Part shown: in pieces, positions 1 through 8,603 of the stretch
How positions within the stretch are numbered: the stretch's first letter is position 1
Layout: each line of letters begins with the position of its first letter
Virus record (IMG/VR): IMGVR_UViG_3300037246_000716
Location: 1-41,029 of that record
Direction: 5' to 3' (one strand)
DNA from: a virus
DNA: 41,029 bases
Made by a program: the position numbers and the translations under genes
The notes under the pieces: generated by a model
What the model saw: the letters and a program-made list of their open reading frames with translations, nothing else
What the model was told of the DNA's origin: nothing
Database searches by the model: none

Positions 1-3000
1 GATTCTGATCTAAGGTTTGCCACAGCACTAAGTAATACGGATACAGAACGTATGAGGATTACAAGTGCTGGCTTCGTTGGCATCGGGACAACGTCCCCGC
101 AAGCCCTACTAGATGTCCGCGGAGACGCAGTTGTTAGAGATGAGATCCACGCCGGTCGCGTGGAGGCGGGCGTCGGTGTGTTCTACACCTCGCTGACTGT
201 TGATGAATACCTCACCGTTGGTCAAGCCGACGCTCAAAACCACAACTCCGATCCGCAATTGGTCTTCGGCGACTCCAGCGCAACCGGTATCGGCTACAAC
301 TACATCGCGCCCGCCCTCCAGTTCCATGTTGCCGCGGCTAGAAAGATGTACATAACCTCTTCTGCGATCGTCATGGCAGAAGAGATGAGGTTCCAAGACG
401 GGACTGCGCTCGACCCCGGCATCAACTGGTCTAACGACTCTAACACAGGTCTCTTCCGCCTCAGCGGCGATGCGTCAGGCGTCATCAGATTCTCTTCAGA
501 CAGCGCAGAGGTAGGGCACTGGGCTGGTGATGGTCTCCACGTTGAGGATGACCTCATGGCAGGTCGCATCCACTCCGGACCGGCTACGTTCTACACCCAG
601 AGCGCTGAGACGGCTCTCACGGTTTCGGGTGATGTCCACGTCACCCGTGGTGCCGTGATCGTTGATACTTCTGCTGAGTTCGCCGGTGGACAGTTCCTAG
701 GTCAGTCAGACGACGCAGTGCCCCAGTTTGCTGCTGAGGGTCGCCTAAACAGTGGCGTCAGTGTCTCAAACACGCATGTGAAGATCTGGGAGCAGGGTGA
801 TCTTTGCTGTACGTGGAATGGCTTGGATCAAGTGATGTCCTCAAACATTCGACTCGAGTTGGGTGGCGCGGGTGACGACTCACTGTACTTCAACGTCGGC
901 ATCAGAGACCCTGGGGTACACTCCAATCTAGATAACGGTAGCAGCGGTTGGGGCTGGCATGTCAGCGGCAACGAGGTAGGGTACTTCGACTGGACTGATG
1001 AGGATCTCCACATCACCAACAACCTTCACATCGGTGGTGTCCTAACGGATGTCACAGCCGATAACCTCACCGTCACAGACACCCTCAGCGCCGGTCGCGT
1101 AGAAGCAGGGTACGGTACGTTCTACACCCAGGTGCTTGCTGAAGGTACCCAGGCCAAACCGGGTCATTCTTTCACATTGTCTGATGACGCTGGGATGTGG
1201 CTGAAGTCGGCAGGCGATCTGAGACTTGTTACAGGCGGTGTCGCCAGAATCTCCCTTCAAAGCGGCGGGCTGGTGCCTTTGGGTCAAACCATACCGAACA
1301 CCCCCGGGACCGCTGCGGCACCTTCTTATGCATGGAACCATTCTAAAGATACCGGGCTGTACGAACTGTCATCAGGTGATGACACGATCGCCTTCTCTAC
1401 CGCTGGCACGTACGCCGGTCATTTCGACGATGGTCAACAGCTATACATCGAGAGGGATGTCCGCGCCGGTCGCGTGGAAGCAGGCATCGGTACGTTCTAC
1501 ACCCAGGTGAATGCGGACAGGTTTGTTGCTGATCGGATTGGGACTGCCACCGCGTGTGCTTTTGGATTTGGTCCGGACGGTGGAGACACCGGCATGTACC
1601 AAAACAGCTCAGGGCGGATAGACTTCTCTGTGAATTCAACCTTCGTATTAAATCTGACAAACAGTCGAGTCTACGCGGCCAAGCCAATCCTCATGCGTGG
1701 GCTCAACGGCCCCGCAGCAGCGGACATTGGGTGGCTCAACGATGCCGACACGGGTCTGTACCAGATCGCAGAGGGTGATGATGGGGTCGCTTTCACTACT
1801 GGTGGACAGTACGCCGGTCACTTCGACGCGGATCAGAACCTACACGTAGAGAACGACGTAAAGGCCGGTCACGTAGAGTCAGGCACCGGTACGTTCTACA
1901 CCAACGTCCATGCTCAGCAGTTCCTCGCAAGCCCCACCGGCGCCGCCGAAGAGCTCACAAGGGTGGGGTACGCTTTCGAAGAAAGTCCTGACTCCGGACT
2001 CATGTGGAACACTGGTGGTGGCGGGTATCCGAAGTTCGTCCACAACGGCGCCTCGCAGATGTTCTTCGCTGGGTACATCGGGGTTAATGTGCGTATGAGG
2101 AGCTATGCCGGTTCCGCCGCCAACCCCAACTTCGCGTCCCAGAGCGACCTCGGCACCGGGATGTGGTTTACCAGTGCTGATCCGGACAAGGTCAACTTCG
2201 CTACCGATGCGCTCAACCGTGTCACGATTGGCAACACGGGCATGAACGTCGAGGGTAGCCTCTGGGTTGATAACGAGATCAGCACCGACGTTGGCTTCTT
2301 CTACCAGTCCATACACATCGGCGATCCTGCTGATCAGTTCGGGGCTGGTGATCCCAATGACATGTGGAAGCTGTACGTAGAGAAGGATGCCAACCAAGCA
2401 TCCCTTCGGATTTCACCGACCTCCCCGCAAGCACCATCAGGGTCGTTGACAGGTACTAACATCACTTTGGATGGGCCGATTAATTTCCTACCTAATCGGG
2501 TACAGGCAGGTGACGGGTTCAATCCTCCTGACGCGGCGTTCTCTACGGAGCCCACGATCACATCATCGGGTCAGACTTGGAATAGATACTCGTTCATTCG
2601 TGACGCGACAATCTTCGAAGATGATACTCTGGTTCCTAAGCTGAGACTATTTAGTTGCGAGTGGAAACACACGAATACGGCGGAAGCGTTGCAGAACGAT
2701 ATTTCAGTGATTAATCTCGGTCCCAAGTTCTGGGGTGCAACGGATGCTGTTCCCCCGAGCACCGGCACCATGCTGAATATCGCACCGAGCCACCTCCAGC
2801 AGGATGGTGAAGGGACGATCATTAACGAGACCATCGCAATAGAAGTAAGGCCCGTCTACGCAGGCGACGCGGCCGCGGGCGCGACGCTCACCCAGCCTCT
2901 TTTGACTAACTATTCATCTACCTTCAGTATAGTATCGGGTGCTACCGCAACGACCAATGTCGGACATGTCAATGACTATATGTGTTTGGCTGGTTCATAC

Positions 3001-3693
3001 GCTGGGACTGGTGCTTTTGGCTATCCTTCCCGTACCAATCTCACTTTGGAAGCTGAACCCGTAGAAAACACCAGTGCTCATATCGGCATCAGTTCAGCAA
3101 TTACTGCGAGTTCAGGAAATCGGTTCATCAACCACACAGGTGGGGCAGTCAGCCATCACACCGGCGACTTCTACATCCACAGTGAGCTGGTTGTTGACGA
3201 GATCAAGCTCGGTAACAACTTCATCACCGGGTACACGAAGCCGTTCATCTCCCTCCTGAAGACTGTAGCCGTGCAGCAGGACATCGGCGGCGCTACCAAC
3301 GCTACTGTGCTGGTCACTTGGGATGTACAGGAGCATATCGACTCTACGTTCACGCACTCTACTTCGGTCAACCCGAGTCGAATTACGGTGAACGAGACAG
3401 GGCGCTACGAGATCTACTGCTCGGTGGCTGGTACCAACACAGGCGGTGCGCGACTAAACGTTGTAGGAGGCATCAAGATAGACGGAGGCACCAGAGATCA
3501 GAGAGGTGGTGTGAAGTCGTACTCGCGGAGTAGTGTCACCGGATTCACCGTGCGGCCTGCGATTCGAACAGAACGTCAAATCATCGCAGGCTCCTACATT
3601 GAGTTTGAAACGCTTGTAGAGACTGCTGACGGTACATACGTCGCGAACACAATCGACGCAGAATGTGAATTCATCATGCGAAGGCTTAGCTAA
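1..3693 (+). CDS. Tail fibre / receptor-binding protein with C-terminal C1q-like tip (5' partial)
   Basis: The reading frame is open to the left edge, so the gene starts outside the window; about 1230 residues are visible. The first visible residues contain the ERMRI..GFVGIGTTSPQALLDV motif found in many phage fibre proteins. The middle carries imperfect repeats. A ~13-residue AGRVEAG-x-GTFYT unit recurs at nt 151, 559, 1090, 1465 and 1864. It is preceded several times by a ~45-residue unit with NDxDTGLY..GDD.IAFST..YAGHF.. The last ~145 residues (V..TGRYEIYCSVAG... to ...ECEFIMRRLS) look like a C1q/TNF-type jelly-roll, a common receptor-binding tip. Role, by family knowledge: a trimeric fibre binding the host surface. 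No C-terminal endosialidase-type chaperone is seen. A strong AAGGAGGG Shine-Dalgarno for the next gene touches the stop codon. Confidence 0.85.
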   Translation, partial: DSDLRFATALSNTDTERMRITSAGFVGIGTTSPQALLDVRGDAVVRDEIHAGRVEAGVGVFYTSLTVDEYLTVGQADAQNHNSDPQLVFGDSSATGIGYNYIAPALQFHVAAARKMYITSSAIVMAEEMRFQDGTALDPGINWSNDSNTGLFRLSGDASGVIRFSSDSAEVGHWAGDGLHVEDDLMAGRIHSGPATFYTQSAETALTVSGDVHVTRGAVIVDTSAEFAGGQFLGQSDDAVPQFAAEGRLNSGVSVSNTHVKIWEQGDLCCTWNGLDQVMSSNIRLELGGAGDDSLYFNVGIRDPGVHSNLDNGSSGWGWHVSGNEVGYFDWTDEDLHITNNLHIGGVLTDVTADNLTVTDTLSAGRVEAGYGTFYTQVLAEGTQAKPGHSFTLSDDAGMWLKSAGDLRLVTGGVARISLQSGGLVPLGQTIPNTPGTAAAPSYAWNHSKDTGLYELSSGDDTIAFSTAGTYAGHFDDGQQLYIERDVRAGRVEAGIGTFYTQVNADRFVADRIGTATACAFGFGPDGGDTGMYQNSSGRIDFSVNSTFVLNLTNSRVYAAKPILMRGLNGPAAADIGWLNDADTGLYQIAEGDDGVAFTTGGQYAGHFDADQNLHVENDVKAGHVESGTGTFYTNVHAQQFLASPTGAAEELTRVGYAFEESPDSGLMWNTGGGGYPKFVHNGASQMFFAGYIGVNVRMRSYAGSAANPNFASQSDLGTGMWFTSADPDKVNFATDALNRVTIGNTGMNVEGSLWVDNEISTDVGFFYQSIHIGDPADQFGAGDPNDMWKLYVEKDANQASLRISPTSPQAPSGSLTGTNITLDGPINFLPNRVQAGDGFNPPDAAFSTEPTITSSGQTWNRYSFIRDATIFEDDTLVPKLRLFSCEWKHTNTAEALQNDISVINLGPKFWGATDAVPPSTGTMLNIAPSHLQQDGEGTIINETIAIEVRPVYAGDAAAGATLTQPLLTNYSSTFSIVSGATATTNVGHVNDYMCLAGSYAGTGAFGYPSRTNLTLEAEPVENTSAHIGISSAITASSGNRFINHTGGAVSHHTGDFYIHSELVVDEIKLGNNFITGYTKPFISLLKTVAVQQDIGGATNATVLVTWDVQEHIDSTFTHSTSVNPSRITVNETGRYEIYCSVAGTNTGGARLNVVGGIKIDGGTRDQRGGVKSYSRSSVTGFTVRPAIRTERQIIAGSYIEFETLVETADGTYVANTIDAECEFIMRRLS
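151..1902 (+). repeat. Five dispersed 39-bp coding repeats within the fibre gene
   Basis: In-frame units begin at 151, 559, 1090, 1465 and 1864. Each encodes AGR/HVEAG-like residues followed by GTFYT. Spacing is 408, 531, 375 and 399 bp, and the DNA is conserved but not identical. A degenerate sixth unit (DVGFFYQS) lies near 2285. They are part of a beta-rich fibre shaft rather than a mobile or CRISPR repeat. Confidence 0.8.
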
Positions 3694-3704
3694 AGGAGGG
3701 TAAC

Positions 3705-3923
3705 ATGACAGACGAACAATACACCAGGGCACAACGTTACATTGTCCGAACGGCATTGGAAGCCGGTGTAGACATCAGCAATCCAGATGCGGTCATCAGG
3801 TACTTACTTGAAAACCCGCTACCGGAAGACTATGAAACGCAGACTGACACACAAGACGAAGACGACAAACAGGCTCGCATCATAGCGTTGCGGGCAGAAC
3901 TAGCCAAACTAGAAGGGAGATAA
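3705..3923 (+). CDS. Small acidic protein, paralogue of the next gene (72 aa)
   Basis: I do not recognise a function. The protein is helical and ends in a charged KQARIIALRAELAKLEGR helix. It shares the pattern I-x-NP-x2-V-x-RY-x3-NPLP with the gene starting at 3925, so the two are tandem paralogues. The start is fixed by AAGGAGGG 5-12 nt upstream, directly after the fibre stop codon. It is probably co-transcribed with the fibre gene; a role as a small accessory or assembly factor would be a guess. Confidence 0.75.
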   Translation: MTDEQYTRAQRYIVRTALEAGVDISNPDAVIRYLLENPLPEDYETQTDTQDEDDKQARIIALRAELAKLEGR

Positions 3924-3924
3924 G

Positions 3925-4161
3925 ATGGCGATCGATTTAACAGAGGAACAGATCATGGTGACGATGAGGTTCATTGTCAACAAGATGCGTGAAGAAGAGG
4001 TACAGATCAACAACCCGGAACAGGTCTTGAGGTACATGATCCTGAATCCGCTTCCGGACCACGACACTGTGGCCGCGGAAGCCACAAAGCAGGAAGAAGC
4101 AGAGAAGGCGAAAAGGATCGTCCTTCTCACAGAAGAACTCAAAAGACTGGAGGGAAACTAA
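3925..4161 (+). CDS. Small helical protein, paralogue of the previous gene (78 aa)
   Basis: Its middle (INNPEQVLRYMILNPLP) matches the upstream gene (ISNPDAVIRYLLENPLP), and both end in L.AEL.KLEG-like helices. The ATG lies one base after the preceding TAA, with AGAAGGGAG just upstream, so translation is likely coupled. Function unknown. The conserved NPLP motif in both copies suggests a retained binding surface. Confidence 0.75.
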   Translation: MAIDLTEEQIMVTMRFIVNKMREEEVQINNPEQVLRYMILNPLPDHDTVAAEATKQEEAEKAKRIVLLTEELKRLEGN

Positions 4162-4302
4162 ATGTTCACCGAACAGGAACTACAGCAACTGTCGTACTTT
4201 CTCAACAAATGCACCCTGACTGGCAATGAGAGCTTGGCCCACGCCCAGCTCCTCATCAAGATCCAGAACTTCATCCAACGAGAGAAGGAGGAAGGAGAAT
4301 AG
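4162..4302 (+). CDS. Tiny conserved-type phage protein (46 aa)
   Basis: The ATG follows the preceding TAA immediately, with GGAGGG 5-10 nt upstream. The 46-residue product contains LNKCTLTGNESLAHAQLLIK. This resembles a tiny protein family I recall from many phages, with an LN-x-V/C-x-L-x-G-x-E-x3-A pattern and no known role. The gene ends 10 bases before the -35 box of the next promoter, so it closes the fibre transcription unit. Confidence 0.7.
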   Translation: MFTEQELQQLSYFLNKCTLTGNESLAHAQLLIKIQNFIQREKEEGE

Positions 4303-4312
4303 GCAGCTCGAC

Positions 4313-4341
4313 GTGCAAACTGTCGAGATAATTCCTATAAT
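4313..4341 (+). promoter_or_regulatory. Phage promoter copy 1 (GTGCAA-N17-TATAAT)
   Basis: The -35-like GTGCAA is at 4313-4318, the spacer is 17 bp and the -10 TATAAT is at 4336-4341, inside AATTCCTATAATTA. The same 14-base core and a TGCA-type -35 at identical spacing recur at 14600-14628 and 28358-28386, each just upstream of a gene block. A small inverted repeat (CTCGAC at 4307-4312, GTCGAG at 4322-4327) flanks the -35 and could be an operator. It would drive the portal and basic-protein unit. Confidence 0.8.
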
Positions 4342-4368
4342 TAGGTAGGACTGTCTAAGGAGAAAACT

Positions 4369-4629
4369 ATGTCAGATGGAAGTGCGACCATTGCGAAATG
4401 GACGAGGAAACATGAGAAGGTCGAGGAAGATGACAAGAAGGCCACCCAAGGCATGAAGGACGCCATCAAGGGCGCGATGCGTGACGCGGGTACCCACAAG
4501 AACATCTCCAAAGAGCTTCTCCGTGCCCGCCAGGGCGAGAGCGGCCCGATCAAGACCCGGTCATGCTGGGGCGACGATGGGGAAGAGTTCACGGGAATCT
4601 ACGAGGACCGGCCCTGGGAACGAGACTGA
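4369..4629 (+). CDS. Small charged protein of unknown function (86 aa)
   Basis: This is the first gene after promoter copy 1. AAGGAG lies at 4357-4362, 6 nt before the ATG. The product is rich in Lys, Glu and Asp and predicted mostly helical in its first 60 residues, ending with CWGDDGEEFTGIYEDRPWERD. The stop overlaps the next start (TGATG). I do not recognise a family. Its position before the portal fits a packaging or connector accessory, but this is only positional inference. Confidence 0.7.
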   Translation: MSDGSATIAKWTRKHEKVEEDDKKATQGMKDAIKGAMRDAGTHKNISKELLRARQGESGPIKTRSCWGDDGEEFTGIYEDRPWERD

Positions 4630-5012
4630 TGGGCGCAAAAGCAGAGCTAGAGAGGGAGCTAATCTTCTGTAAGGCGCGAGTTGAAGCACTTGAAGAGCAG
4701 CTCAGGGGAGCCCTTGCTGAAAAGCAAGGGCTGTTCCAACAGGTTGAAAAGCTAACGGATTCCCTGATCTCGATCAGGGCGCCCGAGGCTTACAGGGACA
4801 TCCAGATAGAGAAGGAAGGGCCTCAGCCCATGATGTCTGCTGAAACCATGGAGAAGAATCGGATCACGAAGGAGTTCACGACGAACTACTTCAATGCGAT
4901 TGAGGGGCCAACGTTCCGAGATGGCAACGATCTCGATGATCTTTTAACAGAGGGCATTATCAGGAACACTGATCATACCCCTCCGAGCGTACATGGGAAC
5001 AATGAAAGCTAA
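4629..5012 (+). CDS. Coiled-coil protein upstream of portal (127 aa)
   Basis: The ATG at 4629 overlaps the preceding TGA (TGATG). A longer reading from 4563 would lie inside the previous gene and is not needed. Residues ~3-45 form a clear coiled coil (ELERELIFCKARVEALEEQL.., LFQQVEKLTDSL). The rest is acidic, with GPTFRDGNDLDDLLTEGI. The stop overlaps the portal start (TAATG), implying coupled translation. Function unknown; a portal or packaging accessory is plausible. Confidence 0.7.
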   Translation: MGAKAELERELIFCKARVEALEEQLRGALAEKQGLFQQVEKLTDSLISIRAPEAYRDIQIEKEGPQPMMSAETMEKNRITKEFTTNYFNAIEGPTFRDGNDLDDLLTEGIIRNTDHTPPSVHGNNES

Positions 5013-7231
5013 TGGGCGAAGCTAAAGCGACAGGCGCAGCACAATCCGATTGGAGAAAGGGCCGACTCCACGCTCTCGATGCGATCCCCGCAGGGGACAA
5101 GCGGATAGGGCAGGCCATCAAGACCTATGCCGATGAAGTGAATGACAATCGGAATAGTAAGCAATGGGTGCGTGCTGTGCAGTGGGTGGAGAACTTTCTC
5201 TTCTCGCTGGGAAGGCACTACGTCGACGATGTCCTCATTTCGAGGCTGTCGAGGGACACGGATGGCAACCAGAGCGTTGTCCAAGATGCTGCCAACAACA
5301 TTCCCAAGCCTGTTAATGATTTGCTCGGCCGCTACATCGAAACAAATATCGCCCTCCTGACCGAGAACAAGCCGATCCCCAGGATCGAGGCGAGTTCTGG
5401 GAACGCGGAGGACGAGGACGCTGCGAAGCTGTCAGAGCTGACCATGGACTTCATGTGGGAGTCTCTGGATCTGCCGCAGAAGCACAGGGAAATCGCACGG
5501 CTGATCCTCCACTGCGGCGTGTGCTGGATGGAGATCATCTACGACGAGACAGTGCCCCGGAGGATAACCGTCCCCGACACCGAGGCCCAGGACACGACCA
5601 TGGCCCCGGGGGTTGGAGCCGGTCAGATCCAGCTACCGGTGCCCACTGAAACGCCCCTGCACGATGAGGTCGGACGCCCGATCTACACGGACAAGGTAGA
5701 GTACGGAGATATTACCGCGAACATCGTCAGCCCATTCGAGATGCACCTTCCTCAAGTCCACTGGTGGGACGGAGAGGACATGGGCTGGGTCATGCGAGAG
5801 TACTACACCAGCATCGACATGCTGCAAGACAAGTATGAGCACCGACCGGGCCTGAAGCTGAAGAAGTCAGATGGCTGGAATCTGAGTGCCCTCAAGGACT
5901 CTGGTAGCGCCGGTGACAACGTGAGGAACCTCCCCATCTGGTGGTGGGAGAGGCTCTCTGACATCGTGGAAGGCCCGGGGCCGTCGTTGTACGTGGGCAC
6001 CCCCGAGACCTGGGATGGCTACACCACGGTCAGGATCTTCGACCGGAAGCCGAACACCAAGTGGCCACGCGGACGGACGATCATCACCGTGGGCGACAAA
6101 GTCCTGTACGACTCACCGAAGAAGCGTGGCGCGCGGGCGTATGACCCCCGCTGGCCAACTAGATGGCACCCCTATATCCGGTTCCGCTGGGAGGCGATGG
6201 CTGGCAGCATGTTCGGTAGGTCGCTGGTATCCAAGCTCCTGCCAAAGCTGAAGAGAGTGAACGCGATCGATACCACCATGATTATGTGGCGGCGTACGGT
6301 TCCGATGTCGGCCTGGATCATCCCGAAGGGAGCCCAGCCGATCGAGGATCAGTGGCTTGGCGTACCCGGAAACATCTGGGGTTACGACCCGAGAAGGACA
6401 GCGGGAGCCAAGCCCGAACCGATCTATGCACCTCCTTACCCGGCGGCGGCGTCTGAAGAGCGCCAACAGCAGATTCAGGAGATGGAAGCGATAGCAGGGA
6501 CGGAAGAGATCCTGAGGGGCCAGAGGCCCGCTGGCGTCAACTCTGCGGCGATGATTGACATCCTACGAAAGCAAGCACTCGCGGGCCGGTCCTCGATCTT
6601 GCAGGAGTGGGATGAAGCCTTGCAAAAGGAGGGCTCGATCATCCTTCAGGAGACCATCAAGCATATCCGTAACGACGAGCGGTACGCTCAGCGGCTGCGG
6701 GTGCTGGCACGGGACAAGGTCAGTACGCTGGCGATCCGGAGCTTCAGTGGCTCCGACCTCAGCGACAACGTGATCGTGAAGATCGACACGGCGTCCATGG
6801 CGCTGTCGAGCAAGGAGGCCAGACAGGCCAAGGCTATCGAGATGGTGCAGTACGCATCCGGCCTTGCCAACATGGAGCCCCTGCTCAAGGCGAAGGTGCT
6901 GGAGGAGATCGGGTACGAAGACACCCTGATCCCGTCGGGACCGGACGTGGAGCGGTGCAAGCGGGTCATGGCGTGGATCAGGCAGGAGGCGTACGCCATG
7001 ATCATCCCCATGCCAGAAGACGACCCGTTCATCTTCTACGCGATGCTGGCAGAGGAGATGAAGTCGGATGGCTTCAACAACCTCAACGAGCAGCAACAGA
7101 TGATGCTGCTGGCATTGGTGGATCTCTACAAGAAGCAGGTTGAGAAGATCCAGCAGCAGCAGATGGCACAGCAAATGGCTATGGCCCAGGCGGGCGGTGG
7201 CGGTCAAGGTGGCCAAGGAGGTCCGCAGTAG
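5012..7231 (+). CDS. Portal protein (739 aa)
   Basis: Forms the dodecameric DNA channel at the capsid vertex and docks the terminase (family knowledge). The length, and an N-terminal region with DVLISRLSRDTDGNQSVVQDAANNIPKPVND followed by a helical block, are typical of P22-like/podoviral portals. So are the middle wing/stem segment (RGRTIITVGDKVLYDSP, HPYIRFRWEAMAGSMFGRSLVSKLLPKLKRVNAIDTTMI) and the Gln/Met-rich C-terminus (QQQMAQQMAMAQ then GGQGG). The ATG overlaps the upstream TAA. Scaffold and capsid genes lie downstream, but separated by an unusual ~7 kb of unknown and basic proteins. No terminase gene is adjacent in the window. Confidence 0.88.
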   Translation: MGEAKATGAAQSDWRKGRLHALDAIPAGDKRIGQAIKTYADEVNDNRNSKQWVRAVQWVENFLFSLGRHYVDDVLISRLSRDTDGNQSVVQDAANNIPKPVNDLLGRYIETNIALLTENKPIPRIEASSGNAEDEDAAKLSELTMDFMWESLDLPQKHREIARLILHCGVCWMEIIYDETVPRRITVPDTEAQDTTMAPGVGAGQIQLPVPTETPLHDEVGRPIYTDKVEYGDITANIVSPFEMHLPQVHWWDGEDMGWVMREYYTSIDMLQDKYEHRPGLKLKKSDGWNLSALKDSGSAGDNVRNLPIWWWERLSDIVEGPGPSLYVGTPETWDGYTTVRIFDRKPNTKWPRGRTIITVGDKVLYDSPKKRGARAYDPRWPTRWHPYIRFRWEAMAGSMFGRSLVSKLLPKLKRVNAIDTTMIMWRRTVPMSAWIIPKGAQPIEDQWLGVPGNIWGYDPRRTAGAKPEPIYAPPYPAAASEERQQQIQEMEAIAGTEEILRGQRPAGVNSAAMIDILRKQALAGRSSILQEWDEALQKEGSIILQETIKHIRNDERYAQRLRVLARDKVSTLAIRSFSGSDLSDNVIVKIDTASMALSSKEARQAKAIEMVQYASGLANMEPLLKAKVLEEIGYEDTLIPSGPDVERCKRVMAWIRQEAYAMIIPMPEDDPFIFYAMLAEEMKSDGFNNLNEQQQMMLLALVDLYKKQVEKIQQQQMAQQMAMAQAGGGGQGGQGGPQ

Positions 7232-7428
7232 TGAACAGCGTAGGCCAAGCATACGCGATTCTTCGTAGTCGCCGGTCAGGTGACAAGGAAGAGGCCGCTA
7301 GGTTTCTGGACAGCAAGGGACCGGCAGCGCGGGGCGAGCAGAACCGCCAAGAGTCTAAGGCTCGCGGCAGTGCGCGCCCCAAGAAGCCATACAAGCTCGG
7401 TGAGCGATTGAGGGTGAGACGTGGCTAG
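7231..7428 (+). CDS. Small basic protein after portal (65 aa, GTG start)
   Basis: The GTG start overlaps the portal TAG (TAGTG), and AAGGAGGT lies at 7216-7223. The product is strongly basic (R/K-rich, ending KPYKLGERLRVRRG). It overlaps the next gene by 8 bases. No family is recognised. Its basic charge and site next to the portal fit a DNA-contacting connector accessory, which is inference only. Confidence 0.65.
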   Translation: MNSVGQAYAILRSRRSGDKEEAARFLDSKGPAARGEQNRQESKARGSARPKKPYKLGERLRVRRG

Positions 7429-8200
7429 GCCGCCCGACAAATCATCGGCATCACAGTTCAGGACTCAATCATACATTGAGTCGTGGGCGGCGAACAACCC
7501 GTTCTACGCACCGCATGTAAATTGGGCGTTCGACACAACGGATACCACCCTCGGGCGCTCTGCTGCCTACTCCGGTAACGTACAGGTGGCAGGGTACAAC
7601 AACGTCACACCTCAGAACAAAGGTATTGACGAGAACAATCCCATTAACTGGGCGAGCCCCGTGCGTAGGGGCACGGCGTATGACAGGTTCGGGGCCGTGA
7701 ACAAACAGGTGGGCGACGTACAGCTAGGGCTGGTGCTGATGGGTGGCTACCAGTTCCCGGGTCAGGCGTTCTCCCCCGAGAGAACAAAGTCCGGGTTGTG
7801 GGGTGCGAACCCCCTGGCTAAGTGGATGAACAAACAGGGCGTGCAAGGGTACGTCCCTGAAGGAAGGCGCTACCGGAACGGACGACGAGAGACAGGGTGG
7901 TCTACCATGTTGAGCCGTTCGATCACGTCCAACAAAGCCGTGGGCGGCGTTGGCCAGAGCAGCGAGGACTCCACGCAGGAGGTGTACAGCACGCAAGAGA
8001 CCCGGTTGGCCACGCGCGCGGAATTCACGAACGAGCAGTTCAACGCCGAGGCAGGGAAGTTTGGAAGGACGTGGGCGGGGTTCAAGCCCCTCAGCACGCA
8101 CTCATTGAACCCTCACTTCGATTCGAAGCTGGGGCAGATGTTCAAGACTGAGAACGCGAACACCGGTTTTGCAAGGAGATCTACGGAGAGAAGGCTCTAG
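7421..8200 (+). CDS. Unknown protein in portal unit (259 aa)
   Basis: The GTG start is preceded by GAGG and overlaps the previous gene by 8 bases. The sequence is rich in Asn, Gly, Ser and aromatics (SYIESWAANNPFYAPHVNWAFDTTDTT...) with no clear catalytic motif or membrane segment. It looks like a largely extended or loosely folded structural protein. A minor virion role is suggested by its place between portal and scaffold; I cannot name a family. Confidence 0.7.
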   Translation: MARPPDKSSASQFRTQSYIESWAANNPFYAPHVNWAFDTTDTTLGRSAAYSGNVQVAGYNNVTPQNKGIDENNPINWASPVRRGTAYDRFGAVNKQVGDVQLGLVLMGGYQFPGQAFSPERTKSGLWGANPLAKWMNKQGVQGYVPEGRRYRNGRRETGWSTMLSRSITSNKAVGGVGQSSEDSTQEVYSTQETRLATRAEFTNEQFNAEAGKFGRTWAGFKPLSTHSLNPHFDSKLGQMFKTENANTGFARRSTERRL

Positions 8201-8208
8201 GAGGGGCA

Positions 8209-8589
8209 GTGATTCTTTTTCTCGATCCGAGTCCGCAACGAGCCGTCCTGGCATTCAACAGGATGACTCCGAAGGACAGAGAGAATACGATTTGGTGTAA
8301 GACGGTACTAGAGGCACAGACAACGCTCTGGAACTACCGTGGGGAGCTTACGAGAGTTCATCTGGAACACGATCTTGGCGAGCATCCGTATATGAATACG
8401 GCCAGCGAAGAGAGTGGGATGGAGATTGTACGGTACTTGGAGCGGATAGAGAAGCACTCCTACCCGGAGTTCGCTGAGATCCGAGCCTCGTTTGTCGTGC
8501 ATACGTGGAACGAACACGCAGGCCCTATCATGGTAGAGAGACTACGTAACATAGGGCTCGGCGTTTTGTACAAACCGTTTGGCATGTAG
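8209..8589 (+). CDS. cREC-like (cyclic-phosphate processing receiver domain) protein (126 aa)
   Basis: A GTG start is preceded by a GGAGGGG Shine-Dalgarno. The pattern matches the cREC family of receiver-like domains: an N-terminal strand ILFLD-x-SPQR (residues 2-11), LEHDLGEHPY (52-61, where the family usually has LDHDLG), then ESGMEI (68-73), FVVHTWNEHAGPIM (95-108) and a C-terminal YKPFG. The family is proposed to process cyclic phosphates linked to nucleotide signalling or RNA repair. Two usual acidic positions are altered: P7 where DD is common, and E53 for D. The domain fills the whole protein. It lies between portal and basic-protein genes, an unexpected place for a signalling domain. 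It could also be a degenerate, non-catalytic copy. Confidence 0.68.
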   Translation: MILFLDPSPQRAVLAFNRMTPKDRENTIWCKTVLEAQTTLWNYRGELTRVHLEHDLGEHPYMNTASEESGMEIVRYLERIEKHSYPEFAEIRASFVVHTWNEHAGPIMVERLRNIGLGVLYKPFGM

Positions 8590-8603
8590 CAGTAGGAGCT
8601 ATA

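Noticed and set aside
151-1902. Regularly spaced repeats considered as a CRISPR array
   Set aside because: Repeats are in-frame parts of the fibre protein, spaced 375-531 bp, with coding spacers; no cas genes are present.
4563-4628. Upstream start giving a 149-aa version of the coiled-coil protein
   Set aside because: The extension lies inside the previous gene; the ATG at 4629 overlaps that gene's stop, as is usual in this genome.
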